Under the pieces are notes generated by a model, which made no database searches, was not told the origin of the DNA, and saw nothing but the letters and a program-made list of their open reading frames with translations. The translations under genes were made by a program, and so were the position numbers. 39,306 nucleotides of DNA from positions 1 to 39,306 of the forward strand of contig CAKZLZ010000170.1 in NCBI GenBank assembly GCA_937127435.1, written 5' to 3'. Positions within the stretch are counted from its first letter, which is position 1, and each line of letters begins with the position of its first letter. Source of the stretch: an uncultured Verrucomicrobiota bacterium (GTDB lineage Bacteria > Verrucomicrobiota > Kiritimatiellia > SS1-B-03-39 > UBA6053). This document shows positions 1-8,794 of the stretch, one piece after another.

Positions 1-16
1 CAGTCGTTCCTCCTTT

Positions 17-50
17 ACCCCGGGCTTACTGCGTTGCCCACCATCCGGGG
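17..50. repeat. GC-rich imperfect hairpin near left edge
   Basis: CCCCGG at 18-23 pairs with CCGGGG at 45-50 around a 21-nt loop. It lies in the non-coding stretch before the first gene. It could be a dispersed REP-like element or the terminator of a gene off the left edge, but no T-run follows it. Nothing else recognisable lies between 51 and 227. Confidence 0.25.
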
Positions 51-227
51 GCATGTTTCTCATCATTTTGATACCAAATATGGCTTAAGTTCGTGCCATT
101 CCCGACAGACCTGAAAAGGGGGCAGGAATGTTTGCGAAACTTACAATGTTCCGGGCGGACAGGGGCCTTGAATGGAAATTTAAAAGTGCCCTCGACTTCC
201 TTGAATGAAGGGCGTATTTTTACGCTT

Positions 228-1445
228 ATGAAAACATCCCTCCTATTCCCACTCGTATTAGTTTTAGGCAGTCTGTTACATGCCGCCTCTTATTATTCCC
301 ATCCTGAAAAAGGACGCTCCGAAAATTCCGGTACGGCCGAGTCCCCCTGGCCCGGACTCGAACAACTGATCCAAGACGGATCTTTAGCAAAGCTTCAACC
401 GGGGGATACCCTTTATCTGGGCAGTGGCTTTCATGGCCAGGCAAGAATCAGCGGAGAGAACGCCAGCCCCATCACCATTGCCGCGGCTGCCGAAAACAAC
501 CCGAAGCTTGCCAAGTTGGAAATCGGTTCAGGTAAAAACTGGATTATTCGTGGTTTGGAAGTGAGTCCAGCTTTTGCGGAGGCCCCCTACAAGGGCTACA
601 TTGTCACGGTAGGCGAATCAGGAAAAGCATCGGATATCGTGGTGGAAGATTGCTTTGTGTATTCAACCCTCGACACCAAGGGCTGGTCCGCCAAGCAATG
701 GATGAGTACCTATGGCGGCATGCTTCAGGGAAGAAACGGCAGCGCCATCACCTTCCGCAACAACTACGTCCTGAATGTCCGCTGGGGCATTACCATGACC
801 TCATTTGATTCCTTCTGCATGGGAAACGTGATCTCTGACTTTTCCGGAGATGCGATCCGGGTGACCCGGGATAATGCCGAGGTGGCTTACAATGTGATAA
901 AAAATATTTACGTAGGCGCCAAAGACGGGGATGCCAACCACGACGATGCCATCCAATGTTTTGTATTTAATAAAGGCCGGGGCACCATGCGGAATTTGAA
1001 TATCCACCATAACTATATCCATACCCGGGAAGATGAAAACCAGGAGTGGCCGGCCGTTATGCAGGGGGTGGGTCTTTTCGATGGTCCCCTGATTGGTTTT
1101 ACCGTTAGTGACAACGTAATGGCGCTCGATCACTGGCATGGCGTCAGTCTGTACGACGCTCAAGAGTGCTTGATCGAAAACAATGTGATTTACAACCCCT
1201 GGGGCGGCAAACTCCAACCCTGGGTTCTGCTTGGATCAAAATTAAAACAAGTTCACGGAAACACGGTGACGAATAATTTCGCCCACTCTATCCGTCTGGG
1301 TGAAGACAAGACCGTAACCGCGGAAGGCAACGGCACCGTTACCGAAGCCATGTACAACACACGCTCAAAGCAATTGCTGGATGAAATTGATGAGAAATTC
1401 GGCGCTGAACATCCGGTGGCCCACCGGGGACGGATGGGGAAATAG
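228..1445 (+). CDS. Secreted right-handed parallel beta-helix protein
   Basis: A 405-residue protein with an N-terminal signal peptide (hydrophobic stretch LLFPLVLVLGSLLHA, cleavage near residue 19). The start at 228 is chosen because it begins this signal peptide; the frame stays open further upstream but that part is unlike coding sequence. After the signal come features of a pectate-lyase/chondroitinase-B type beta-helix: LQPGDTLYLGSG, an ISGENASPITI segment, then many short strands with Asn ladders (NNYVLNV, HNYIHT, DNVMAL, NNVIYNP, NNFAH). Such proteins act on or bind polysaccharides outside the cytoplasm. No catalytic set could be assigned with certainty, so a lyase activity is only suggested. 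It is not in an obvious operon; the next gene is convergent. Family fold fairly sure, substrate unknown. Confidence 0.75.
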   Translation: MKTSLLFPLVLVLGSLLHAASYYSHPEKGRSENSGTAESPWPGLEQLIQDGSLAKLQPGDTLYLGSGFHGQARISGENASPITIAAAAENNPKLAKLEIGSGKNWIIRGLEVSPAFAEAPYKGYIVTVGESGKASDIVVEDCFVYSTLDTKGWSAKQWMSTYGGMLQGRNGSAITFRNNYVLNVRWGITMTSFDSFCMGNVISDFSGDAIRVTRDNAEVAYNVIKNIYVGAKDGDANHDDAIQCFVFNKGRGTMRNLNIHHNYIHTREDENQEWPAVMQGVGLFDGPLIGFTVSDNVMALDHWHGVSLYDAQECLIENNVIYNPWGGKLQPWVLLGSKLKQVHGNTVTNNFAHSIRLGEDKTVTAEGNGTVTEAMYNTRSKQLLDEIDEKFGAEHPVAHRGRMGK

Positions 1446-1858
1446 ATTTTATTCAATCAGTTCCTGAACCTGCCTACAATAGAGTTCGCTTTACAATCGG
1501 GAGATGCGTTTCATCGCATCGCGGCGAAAAACAGAAAACCTGCACTTTATCTTATTCAGAGTAAAAGTTTAGAGCGGTTTGTATTATATTTGACGGTGAT
1601 TTGTCATTTAACGGACGGTTTTTAGTGCTGAAAGCACGCATCTCCAAAGCCTGGTCCGTGAGGGCCGGGAACAATGGGTTCTAACTCTCTCACTGGTAGG
1701 CCATGCAGAGAGAGGCTCGCCCATACAGGGCTCAAATGTATTTTACTATTTACACCCGGCCCTGACGGGCCGGGCTTTGGAGAGTGCGACTTACAGCCGC
1801 AATAAGGCAAATTAAACCGAAAATGCACTAGTCTTTTTAACGATGAACGCTTTGAAAA
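1446..1858. other. Intergenic region holding the REPIN-like element
   Basis: This 413-bp gap lies between two convergent genes. Its first 180 bp hold nothing recognisable. The second half is dominated by the inverted-repeat element at 1627-1797. No convincing ORF or T-tailed terminator was found for either neighbour, so the repeat's hairpins may serve as the transcript ends. Confidence 0.6.
1627..1797. repeat. REPIN-like element: two inverted 43-nt arms
   Basis: The left arm 1627-1669 and the reverse complement of the right arm 1755-1797 align without gaps; a 29-nt core (1641-1669 against 1755-1783) matches at 26 positions. Each arm is itself a hairpin. The right arm has an exact 8-bp stem, CCCGGCCC-TGAC-GGGCCGGG. 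The left arm's two changed stem positions still form G-U pairs on one strand. The 85-nt middle carries a third stem, CTCTCTC (1685-1691) with GAGAGAG (1708-1714). Two inverted REP sequences around a spacer is the layout of REPIN elements; whether it recurs in this genome cannot be seen here. Confidence 0.65.
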
Positions 1859-4240
1859 TCAATGAAGTTCAAAAGCTCGGCTGTATTTGAGAAAAACAGA
1901 TACTTCATCCAAACCGGACGCGCCTCCATCTCCCCCGTCATCATCAGAGACTTCGCCATCAACCCCCAGAAAGAAGGTGTTCAGCTCCGTGGGTTTCCAC
2001 GCAAACAGTAACTCCAAAGATGAATCCCTATCCAGAGGATCCACCTCGTCATAAAGATACGCACCGGGATTGCGATCCACATAGTCATTAAGCATTGTAA
2101 GGCGTATAAAGGACCCCTTGCGTAATTGCCGCACCAAACTCAAGCGGAGATAATTTTCGGTAAACACCCGCCCGTTCACGGTGGAAAGTTCCCGGAATGT
2201 ATTCTGCAAAAAGATTTCCCAATGCTCGCCCATGTTCCAGCGAATTTCGGGTTCCAATTCGATCAAATCGCCCAGCCGGTAATTATCGGTATCAATCTGT
2301 TTCCCGAACCGTCCCGCCAAAGTCACTCTCAAATTTTGCACCGGAGAGGATTCCACCCGCACAATCCATTGCTGCTCAGGCAATGCTTGGGAATTTCCAT
2401 CGATGGCTAAACTCTGCTGATTATACCGAAGGGCCACCCGGTCCCGGTTCCGGTAGCCCAGGCGTACCCATGACTGATAAATCCCCCAATAGTTCAACCA
2501 CAGCTCATAGCCACGCATGATTTCTTCGCCGGCCTGACTTTCCATATGATACACACTGGTGGAGACCCGCAACCGTGATACATCCGCTTCCTCTTGCCCG
2601 GAAAAGTAATAATCCAACCCTGTACTCAAATTTGCCTGCCGGAAATCCACCCGGGTGATATAACCGAGATCCCCGCGGAAGTCTTCACCCACATCCCGAT
2701 AGGCCACATTCACAAATCCCCCGCGGGGTTGATATTTATAACTCAGCAACCCGGCTGAATCTTTTAATTCCTGACCCGAAGGGGCCCGCAACATCGGTTC
2801 CGTAAATCCGGTTTCACCGGGGAAACCAAAGTCATCCTCAGGAGCCAACCCTTCAGGAGGATCATAAAGTTCTTCAGCAAATGACGCTGGATATTTTGTT
2901 TTTGAAAAAAGCCACTGCCCCCGGAAACTGTGATTCTGGGCCAGCTTTGCATAACCGTCCACTCCTCCCACGGCATTCAGGTAACCATTATCACTGCTTC
3001 GGTAAGTCCCCAGCGCCCCCAGCGACATTCCCGCACCAAACTCCTGTTGAAGACGAATCGCGGAAGCATAACTTTCCTCATCATCAAACGTTACCCGTTT
3101 CGAGCCGGTATTTCCCGGCACAATTACACTCAACTCCCGGTCGTCCACCACAAAAGCTCCCACCCGGGTCGACCCCTCGGATCCGTTCCCGTGCATCCCC
3201 CAGCGGGGCGCCTCCAAATTCTGGGTGTACACCAAATCGATAGGAGTGCCAAAACCATCCGCGCTCTTGATGAAAAACGGACGCTTTTCCGGCACCATGG
3301 TGGTGAAAGGGTCATTGATGCTGCTGGAAGTCAAATCCTCCTCCACTTCCAAGTAGTTCGGATTCACACTCAAACTCACATCCCAGGAATCCGCCAGCGG
3401 AATTTCAACATCCACCCCCAGTTCCGGCTGACCTGTGCGAGACCAGTCATCCCCCGACAAATCTCTGGACCACTCCGGCGCATAAGAAACGGAAGGGATT
3501 ACTTTCACCGGAAATTCATCCTTGGCCGTTTCGATTTCTTCCCTGGGCAACACAAAAGCGACCGCGGCCAAGCGATGCCGCACCTCCCGGGGATAATGGC
3601 GTTTCAAAGAAAGCAATCGCCAATCCACTTCGTTCGGAAGCTGTATTACATGCATCGGAATTCGAATTTCGACTGTGAAACCATGCTCTCCCCGCTTCGC
3701 CTCGGCCTGCCAATCCGCGTCCCACTCCCGAACCCGCTTATCTTCCACATTGTCCCGCATCCAATCCGCCTGCACACCCGATGCGCTCACATGAAATTCG
3801 TAGGTTTTTAAGCGCTTGCCATTCGGATCTATCGAAACTCCTACATAATCATCCAACTCCAACCCGTCACGGTCGCGTAACGGCGCCTGTATTTTTTCCG
3901 GCTCCGGATCCTCTGCCCGGATCCCCACCCAGAAAGCACCATCCGCGATCAAAATGCGTCCCTCCGTCGCCACTGGAGCCTTGGCCAACTTTGCGGGATA
4001 GGTCTCCCGCTCGATCCGCATGACAACGCCATTTTCCCAAACGGCCTCATCCAATTTCCCGTCCAGCACCGGCGTCTCTTCCAAAACCGGGATCCGTATT
4101 TTCGGAATCTTTTTTAACAACGCCTCCATTCCCGACGCATCTGTCTCTTCGTCATCAGACAACTCCTGCGCAAAAGCAGAGACAGAACACATCCACATGC
4201 AAAGCAGAAGTCTCCATACACAAAACGTCTTACAAAACAA
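1859..4240 (-). CDS. CBM9-like / DUF5916 outer-membrane barrel protein
   Basis: A 793-residue exported protein. The start codon is TTG at 4240; it is preferred because the signal peptide (K4, R10, then LLLCMWMCSVSAFAQ with cleavage after AFA) needs these residues, and the first internal ATG would leave only a 10-residue hydrophobic piece. Residues about 48-240 look like a family 9 carbohydrate-binding-like domain (PVLDGKLDEAVWENG, FWVGIRAEDPEP, DDYVGVSIDPNG, GFTVEIRIP). The remainder matches the DUF5916 type: alternating strands with many Tyr, Trp and Arg, the KRPFFI segment at roughly 325, and a C-terminal strand expected of an outer-membrane beta-barrel. Role is unknown; such proteins are common in polymer-degrading Bacteroidota and Verrucomicrobiota. 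It lies 125 bp downstream of the HAD gene, beyond a strong terminator, so it probably has its own promoter. Confidence 0.8.
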   Translation of the reverse strand: MFCKTFCVWRLLLCMWMCSVSAFAQELSDDEETDASGMEALLKKIPKIRIPVLEETPVLDGKLDEAVWENGVVMRIERETYPAKLAKAPVATEGRILIADGAFWVGIRAEDPEPEKIQAPLRDRDGLELDDYVGVSIDPNGKRLKTYEFHVSASGVQADWMRDNVEDKRVREWDADWQAEAKRGEHGFTVEIRIPMHVIQLPNEVDWRLLSLKRHYPREVRHRLAAVAFVLPREEIETAKDEFPVKVIPSVSYAPEWSRDLSGDDWSRTGQPELGVDVEIPLADSWDVSLSVNPNYLEVEEDLTSSSINDPFTTMVPEKRPFFIKSADGFGTPIDLVYTQNLEAPRWGMHGNGSEGSTRVGAFVVDDRELSVIVPGNTGSKRVTFDDEESYASAIRLQQEFGAGMSLGALGTYRSSDNGYLNAVGGVDGYAKLAQNHSFRGQWLFSKTKYPASFAEELYDPPEGLAPEDDFGFPGETGFTEPMLRAPSGQELKDSAGLLSYKYQPRGGFVNVAYRDVGEDFRGDLGYITRVDFRQANLSTGLDYYFSGQEEADVSRLRVSTSVYHMESQAGEEIMRGYELWLNYWGIYQSWVRLGYRNRDRVALRYNQQSLAIDGNSQALPEQQWIVRVESSPVQNLRVTLAGRFGKQIDTDNYRLGDLIELEPEIRWNMGEHWEIFLQNTFRELSTVNGRVFTENYLRLSLVRQLRKGSFIRLTMLNDYVDRNPGAYLYDEVDPLDRDSSLELLFAWKPTELNTFFLGVDGEVSDDDGGDGGASGLDEVSVFLKYSRAFELH

Positions 4241-4301
4241 AATTCACCACAAGATTCGGAGTTTAAATTCAAACAGTAGTTTCTTCAGAATTCCCGCAAG
4301 A

Positions 4302-4339
4302 AATCTAAAAACCGCGTTTGCCCTAAGCCAAACGCGGTT
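4302..4339 (-). terminator. Rho-independent terminator of the Bat/HAD operon
   Basis: Read on the minus strand, AACCGCGTTTG and CAAACGCGGTT form a near-perfect 11-bp stem followed directly by TTTTTAG. It begins about 25 nt after the stop codon of the HAD gene and closes the eight-gene operon. It may also end transcription arriving on the other strand. Confidence 0.88.
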
Positions 4340-4364
4340 AAAGGGTTGGTTCTCCATTCGGGAA

Positions 4365-5324
4365 TTACTCGCCGAAGACACTCCCCCAATCCTTTTTCAT
4401 ATCAATGATAAGCCAACCACGGTCTCCGGCTTCATCCAGGCCGCGGTCTAACTTCCCTACATGCGATTCACGGTCGTAAGCAAACTCACGTTCCCCGTCA
4501 GTATGATGCAAAATCAAACCCAAACGGGGGCCTTCACCAGTGGTCGCATACTCCAACATCTGAAAGTCTCCATCGGAATTACCAGAGGCCAGTACCGGGC
4601 GTTTGCCTATGACTTGATAGATCCCGACTGGCTTACCCGCTTTGTCATCAATCAAATCAATCTCACCCGTACGGCGCAGCGTACCTCCGTCTTCGTATTC
4701 GACTTTGATACGACTGCCCACCACCTGTTCCGGGGGAATCCCGTAAACGGCTTCCACCCAGGGACGCATAAACGAAACCCCACCGCCGGATACAATATAG
4801 GTTTTAAATCCCGCATCCCGTAAAGCCTGCAACAATTCTTTCATCGGTTGATAAGTCATCTCGGTATACAATTTTCCGGTTGTCGGATGTTTGGCTGTTT
4901 TAATCCATTCACTGACAATATCAGAAAATTCATCTTCGGTCATGCCGGCATGGGTGGCCGCCATCAACTCCAACAATTCTTTTTCTCCAAAAGTCTTCAG
5001 CGTTTCCTTATCTTTCTCAAGCACCGCTTTAAAAGGTTGTTGCTCTTTCCATTCCGGATGCTCCGGTGCCAGGACGGCCACCCGCTCTAAAATAAAGATC
5101 AGTTGAAAATACATCGGTTGCTCCGACCAGAGATTTCCATCATTGTCAAACGTGGCGATCCTGTCACCGGGGGCGATATAACCTTCCCCGCCTTCCACCT
5201 GGGATGCGGAGATAAACGCCAGCAAACTTGCTTTCGTATCCCCTTCGTTCCATGAAGGCAAAGGATCAGCGGCGAACAGCAGGTTTAAAAAGAAGAGAGG
5301 CAAGAGGCAGGTCAGATATTTCAT
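4365..5324 (-). CDS. Secreted HAD-family phosphatase
   Basis: A 319-residue protein with a signal peptide (MKYLTCLLPLFFLNLLFAA). The start at 5324 gives an ATGA overlap with the BatD-like gene, so the two are translationally coupled; an in-frame start 123 nt further upstream would extend into that gene and spoil the signal peptide. HAD motif I is FDNDGNLW at about residues 58-65 (nucleophile and acid D-x-D). Motif II is IVSGGG at about 178, and motif III/IV is near ASGNSDGDFQML (about 252-263), as in phosphoserine-phosphatase-like acid phosphatases. The product is expected outside the cytoplasm. It is the last gene of the MoxR/Bat operon, an unusual partner for that set; a phosphatase role on an envelope substrate is inference. 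Fold assignment is firm. Confidence 0.85.
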   Translation of the reverse strand: MKYLTCLLPLFFLNLLFAADPLPSWNEGDTKASLLAFISASQVEGGEGYIAPGDRIATFDNDGNLWSEQPMYFQLIFILERVAVLAPEHPEWKEQQPFKAVLEKDKETLKTFGEKELLELMAATHAGMTEDEFSDIVSEWIKTAKHPTTGKLYTEMTYQPMKELLQALRDAGFKTYIVSGGGVSFMRPWVEAVYGIPPEQVVGSRIKVEYEDGGTLRRTGEIDLIDDKAGKPVGIYQVIGKRPVLASGNSDGDFQMLEYATTGEGPRLGLILHHTDGEREFAYDRESHVGKLDRGLDEAGDRGWLIIDMKKDWGSVFGE

Positions 5325-6289
5325 TGTGATCTCCGGTTTGTAGGATTTAATGGGGGTAAGTGTTGTACAAAAGGCAAATGTAAACGGCGGCGTAAACGCC
5401 ATAAAAGATAGCTCAAACTTAGAATGAAAAACAGGAGGTAAATCCATTTTTCAGGTTCATTTTTAATCCGTTGCATGAACCGTGAACCTTTCACGTCCAC
5501 GTCTGTTCCGGGTAGCAATCGGGTCTCCAGTTTTTCGGTTTGGGGATTCCACCATTGAAACTGCACGGCCGGCAAAACCTTAGCCCCCGGTGTTTCAAAT
5601 CTGTACCGCAACGTTTCCACCCGCTTTCCTTCCAAAACGCCCCGGTTTAATTTATCTGACACCGATACTTCAGACGGATAAGCCCTCACCCCGTCCGGTA
5701 CGCTGCGTGGCAAAGGGGATAACGCCATCCCTGACACATCCCCGGACGTTTGCGTAACCGTTCGGGTGACCACCATCCCCAACTCCGCTTCGTCAACTTC
5801 CGGGGTCCAAGTTTGGGTTACCGTATAAGTCGCTGAACTCACCACCAACTTTCCCGCCGGCAATCCGGGTGGACGTTTAATCGTTAGGTCAAAACCAGGA
5901 GTGTTTGCCGTGACCGCTTCCACCTTCTCCCCTTGCTTTACCGAAAAATGCACCGGCACTTCCGGAAAGGTCAACGTCCCGTCTTGTTGAGTATACACTG
6001 CAAAATTGTGCCGCTGCACAAACACCTCTCCCTCCTGCCCCGACTCGGATCTCACCACTGGATTCCCCAGGGACATCAGCGTAGTTTGGGGAAGTTCAGG
6101 AAACTGAAAAGTCGCCGTGCCACTGAAAGAGCCTTGCGCTCGCAACTCGATCGACAACGGAATTTTCGCCCCCGTCCAAAATTCGCCTTCAGGCAGAATC
6201 ACCGTCACCGGCTCAAGTGCAGAAAGACAAGTCAGAGAACAGAGAATAGACATCACAAAATACATAGCTATCGAGCGGGATTTTTTCAT
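5321..6289 (-). CDS. batD: BatD-like (oxygen-tolerance family) membrane protein
   Basis: A 322-residue protein with an N-terminal signal/anchor (residues about 5-25), Ig-like beta-rich extracytoplasmic repeats, one transmembrane helix near the C-terminus (WIYLLFFILSLSYLLW, about 284-299) and a basic cytoplasmic tail. This layout and the position after VWA and TPR genes fit the BatD family, though it is shorter than many BatD proteins. BatD is thought to work with VWA Bat proteins in the envelope; the molecular role is not settled. It overlaps both neighbours by 4 nt (ATGA), so expression is coupled through the operon. Confidence 0.75.
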   Translation of the reverse strand: MKKSRSIAMYFVMSILCSLTCLSALEPVTVILPEGEFWTGAKIPLSIELRAQGSFSGTATFQFPELPQTTLMSLGNPVVRSESGQEGEVFVQRHNFAVYTQQDGTLTFPEVPVHFSVKQGEKVEAVTANTPGFDLTIKRPPGLPAGKLVVSSATYTVTQTWTPEVDEAELGMVVTRTVTQTSGDVSGMALSPLPRSVPDGVRAYPSEVSVSDKLNRGVLEGKRVETLRYRFETPGAKVLPAVQFQWWNPQTEKLETRLLPGTDVDVKGSRFMQRIKNEPEKWIYLLFFILSLSYLLWRLRRRLHLPFVQHLPPLNPTNRRSQ

Positions 6290-6873
6290 TTGTCACCCTC
6301 CGACGCCGCCTGGTTTTGCATAGCAAATTTCACTTTCAGGAAATCCCCGGGATTGGTTTTTACTTTACGCATCCACAAAGCCTGTTGCGCATCCGCATCC
6401 AACTCTTCACCGGCGACAACCTCATCCCCCGTATCTTCACTTCCTTTGGGGTTCTCATCAAACACAATTTCATCCGCAGCCAATTTTCCGTCGGTTCCTT
6501 CCCCTCCCTCCGTGGCCAGTGCCGCCGCCCGGGCAACTGCCAAAGCGCGGTTTTCCTGCGCCTCCACCCACTCAGGTTCTATCTCCAACGCTTTGTCATA
6601 AGCCTCAATGGCCGCATCGTATTTCCCTAGCATCACCTGACAATTCCCTACATTATAATATCCCTCCGCCGTTTTCACCGTCCCGAAGGCGTTGGAAGCC
6701 TGTTTAAAGTTTCCATCACGATACAAAGCCGTCCCCCTGGCCATCGGATCGGCATACGCCTCCGCCGCTTCCGCATATTTTTCCTGCTTCATCAAATGGT
6801 CTCCCCACTGATCGGGCGTAAACCACCATCCGCTCCAAAACCCAAGACTTGCCAGAATCAACACAGCTTTCAT
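6286..6873 (-). CDS. TPR protein, BatC-like
   Basis: A 195-residue protein starting at 6873, where ATGA overlaps the stop of the BatB gene. A frame extension upstream exists but lies inside batB. The N-terminus has a hydrophobic segment (AVLILASLGFWSGWWF). TPR motifs follow: DQWGDHLMKQEKYAEAAEAY, a partial GTALYRDGNFKQASNAFG, and a canonical repeat GYYNVGNCQVMLGKYDAAIE. The C-terminal half is acidic and low in complexity, with a hydrophilic tail. In the related proteobacterial operons this TPR part is often fused to the second VWA protein; here it is a separate gene. Probably a protein-protein interaction module for the Bat complex. Confidence 0.78.
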   Translation of the reverse strand: MKAVLILASLGFWSGWWFTPDQWGDHLMKQEKYAEAAEAYADPMARGTALYRDGNFKQASNAFGTVKTAEGYYNVGNCQVMLGKYDAAIEAYDKALEIEPEWVEAQENRALAVARAAALATEGGEGTDGKLAADEIVFDENPKGSEDTGDEVVAGEELDADAQQALWMRKVKTNPGDFLKVKFAMQNQAASEGDK

Positions 6874-7760
6874 ACCGCTTCCTCCTTCCGGAAACCCCAC
6901 AACAGCAATCCCGCGATGGGCCACAGCAACCACCAACTGTCCTCCGCCCATTGCTCCCCGTCTTCCAAATCACTCATGCGCACCTGACGCGCCGCATTTT
7001 TGCTTACCGCTTGCATATCACTCTGATCCGGCTGCACCTGCACGATCTCTGCCGAGATCTTTGAAGCCACAAGCGATATCCCTGAACCCTCTTCAGGCAA
7101 CATAGAGAGAAATTGTACCGGTGGTTTCCCCGCTTCCTGCCAGGCGCGCTCCACATCGGCAGCCGAAGCCTCCACCCGGTCGGTGATCACCAACAGAGAT
7201 CCCCCCGCATTCTCCCCCGTCAACAAGCTGCCCGCCAAGGTCAAGGCCGCCGATAAATCATCTCCCGGCACCGGCATCATTTCCGGAGAAAGCGCTCCCG
7301 CCAATTCTGCAACGACCCCTGCATCTTTGGTAGGCGGCAAAACCAAATGTGCGGAACCCGCATAGGCAATCAACCCTAATTTTCCTCCCTTACGCACATC
7401 CGCCAAGTCCTGAATTTTCAGCTGCGCATTTAACAGCGCGGAAGGTTCGGGCGGCGTCTCTCCCATCGAGGTCGCACAATTTAATAATACAATCAACGGC
7501 GCGGCATCTTCCGTAAACGGACTGGGGATTTTCCGGAACACCGGACCCGACAACACCAGGAGCATGATCCCCAAAATCACCGGAACCCTGAGGTTTCGAT
7601 AGATCTGCTTTTGATTGCCCGACATCAAGGCCGACATCAATCCGGCATCCATCTGCACCCGCCATCCCCGGGCAGGATCTTTCACCGCCTGTAACTTCCC
7701 GCCCAACCAAAGGATCAGCGGAAACAGCAACAACCAATATGGACGGAGGAAATGAATCAT
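6870..7760 (-). CDS. batB: BatB-like VWA protein with degenerate MIDAS
   Basis: A 296-residue protein: a hydrophobic N-terminus (YWLLLFPLILWLGG), a second membrane segment (VPVILGIMLLVLSGPV, about 59-74), a VWA domain (about 86-240) and a C-terminal helix (WWLLWPIAGLLLWGF). It is the second VWA gene of the operon. The metal-site motif that reads DLSGS in the neighbouring BatA is NCATS here (94-98): the first Asp is Asn and the first Ser is Ala. The later Thr position reads GDDLSAAL, while the TD of VITDR is kept. Metal binding is therefore probably altered or lost. It starts with an ATGA overlap on batA and ends with one on the TPR gene. VWA fold likely; function by context. Confidence 0.78.
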   Translation of the reverse strand: MIHFLRPYWLLLFPLILWLGGKLQAVKDPARGWRVQMDAGLMSALMSGNQKQIYRNLRVPVILGIMLLVLSGPVFRKIPSPFTEDAAPLIVLLNCATSMGETPPEPSALLNAQLKIQDLADVRKGGKLGLIAYAGSAHLVLPPTKDAGVVAELAGALSPEMMPVPGDDLSAALTLAGSLLTGENAGGSLLVITDRVEASAADVERAWQEAGKPPVQFLSMLPEEGSGISLVASKISAEIVQVQPDQSDMQAVSKNAARQVRMSDLEDGEQWAEDSWWLLWPIAGLLLWGFRKEEAV

Positions 7761-8794
7761 GCCTCTTCCTCCAATTCCAATTCCCCGGTCCGTACATCCA
7801 CTTTAAGCCGGACCTGCGCCCTGGTTTCTTTCAGCGCTTTGTGGTCCCCGTGCAACAGCAACAGGGAACCCAAAACCTGCAAAGTAAAGGCCGCCGCCAA
7901 AGGCCACATAAACAAATCCAATCGCGGACGGTGGGTAACCACTTCCACTTCCCGGGTTTCCTGATCATCGATTTCCTGATAAATCTTCTCCAAACTCGCC
8001 CGGTCTCCGGCAAAATAATAATTGCCGCCGCCGGTTTCAGCCACCTCTTTGAGGGTGATTTCATCCAGCGGATCTTCCCCCACTGTGGCAGGATCTCCGA
8101 TGGCAATGGTGTGGATACGCACCCCTTTGCTTTTCGCCACCCGGGCCGCTTCTACCGGCGGCACTTGAGAGGCGGAATCATTGCCATCCGTCAACGCAAT
8201 CAAGGTTTTGGACGCGGCATCACTCTGGTCAAACTGTAAAATCCCCAAACCAATGGCATCGCCAAAAGCGGTGCGCGGACCGGCCATTCCCACCTGGGTC
8301 TCCTCCAGCAACTGACGGCACAACTCCAAGTCCGTACTAAAGGGCACCTGCAAATACGGCGCGTTTCCGAACACAATCAACCCCACCCGGTCCCCCTCAC
8401 GTTCCAGCAAAAAATCTCCAACCACTTCTTTCACCGCGGTCAATCGATCCACTTTTTCGCCACCTTCAGATTGAAAGTCCTGCTGTTGCATGGAACCGGA
8501 AAGATCAACCAACAACATCATATCCCGCGCTGGCAACTCACGGCTCAGCGGTGGCTTCAACCATTGCGGACGCATCAGTGCCAACACCAGCAATCCCCAA
8601 ACACCCCAGGAGATCCATTGCCGGTTAGGCAGCACATTTCCAAAACTTCCCTTCTGCTCAAGGGCCCGGTCCAGACGTTCAGCAAAGGGAATGCGTAAGG
8701 CCACACCCGACACAGAAAGTGCCGGCAAAAAGCGGGCCACCAGCCAGGGAAGCGGCACCAACAACGCCAACCAGGGATGGGAGAACTCAAACAT
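7757..8794 (-). CDS. batA: BatA-like VWA membrane protein
   Basis: A 345-residue protein. The start at 8794 (MFEFSHPWLALLVPLPWL) is chosen because this is the usual N-terminus of BatA proteins and it overlaps the DUF4381 gene by 8 nt. Layout: membrane segment about 8-24, second about 60-75, VWA domain about 90-285 with intact MIDAS DLSGS at 97-101, the Thr of GPRTAFGDAIG and the Asp of ALTDGND, then a C-terminal membrane helix (PLAAAFTLQVLGSLLLLHG) and a charged tail. VWA proteins of MoxR operons are thought to act with the AAA ATPase in folding or maturing envelope proteins. Strong family match. Confidence 0.87.
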   Translation of the reverse strand: MFEFSHPWLALLVPLPWLVARFLPALSVSGVALRIPFAERLDRALEQKGSFGNVLPNRQWISWGVWGLLVLALMRPQWLKPPLSRELPARDMMLLVDLSGSMQQQDFQSEGGEKVDRLTAVKEVVGDFLLEREGDRVGLIVFGNAPYLQVPFSTDLELCRQLLEETQVGMAGPRTAFGDAIGLGILQFDQSDAASKTLIALTDGNDSASQVPPVEAARVAKSKGVRIHTIAIGDPATVGEDPLDEITLKEVAETGGGNYYFAGDRASLEKIYQEIDDQETREVEVVTHRPRLDLFMWPLAAAFTLQVLGSLLLLHGDHKALKETRAQVRLKVDVRTGELELEEEA

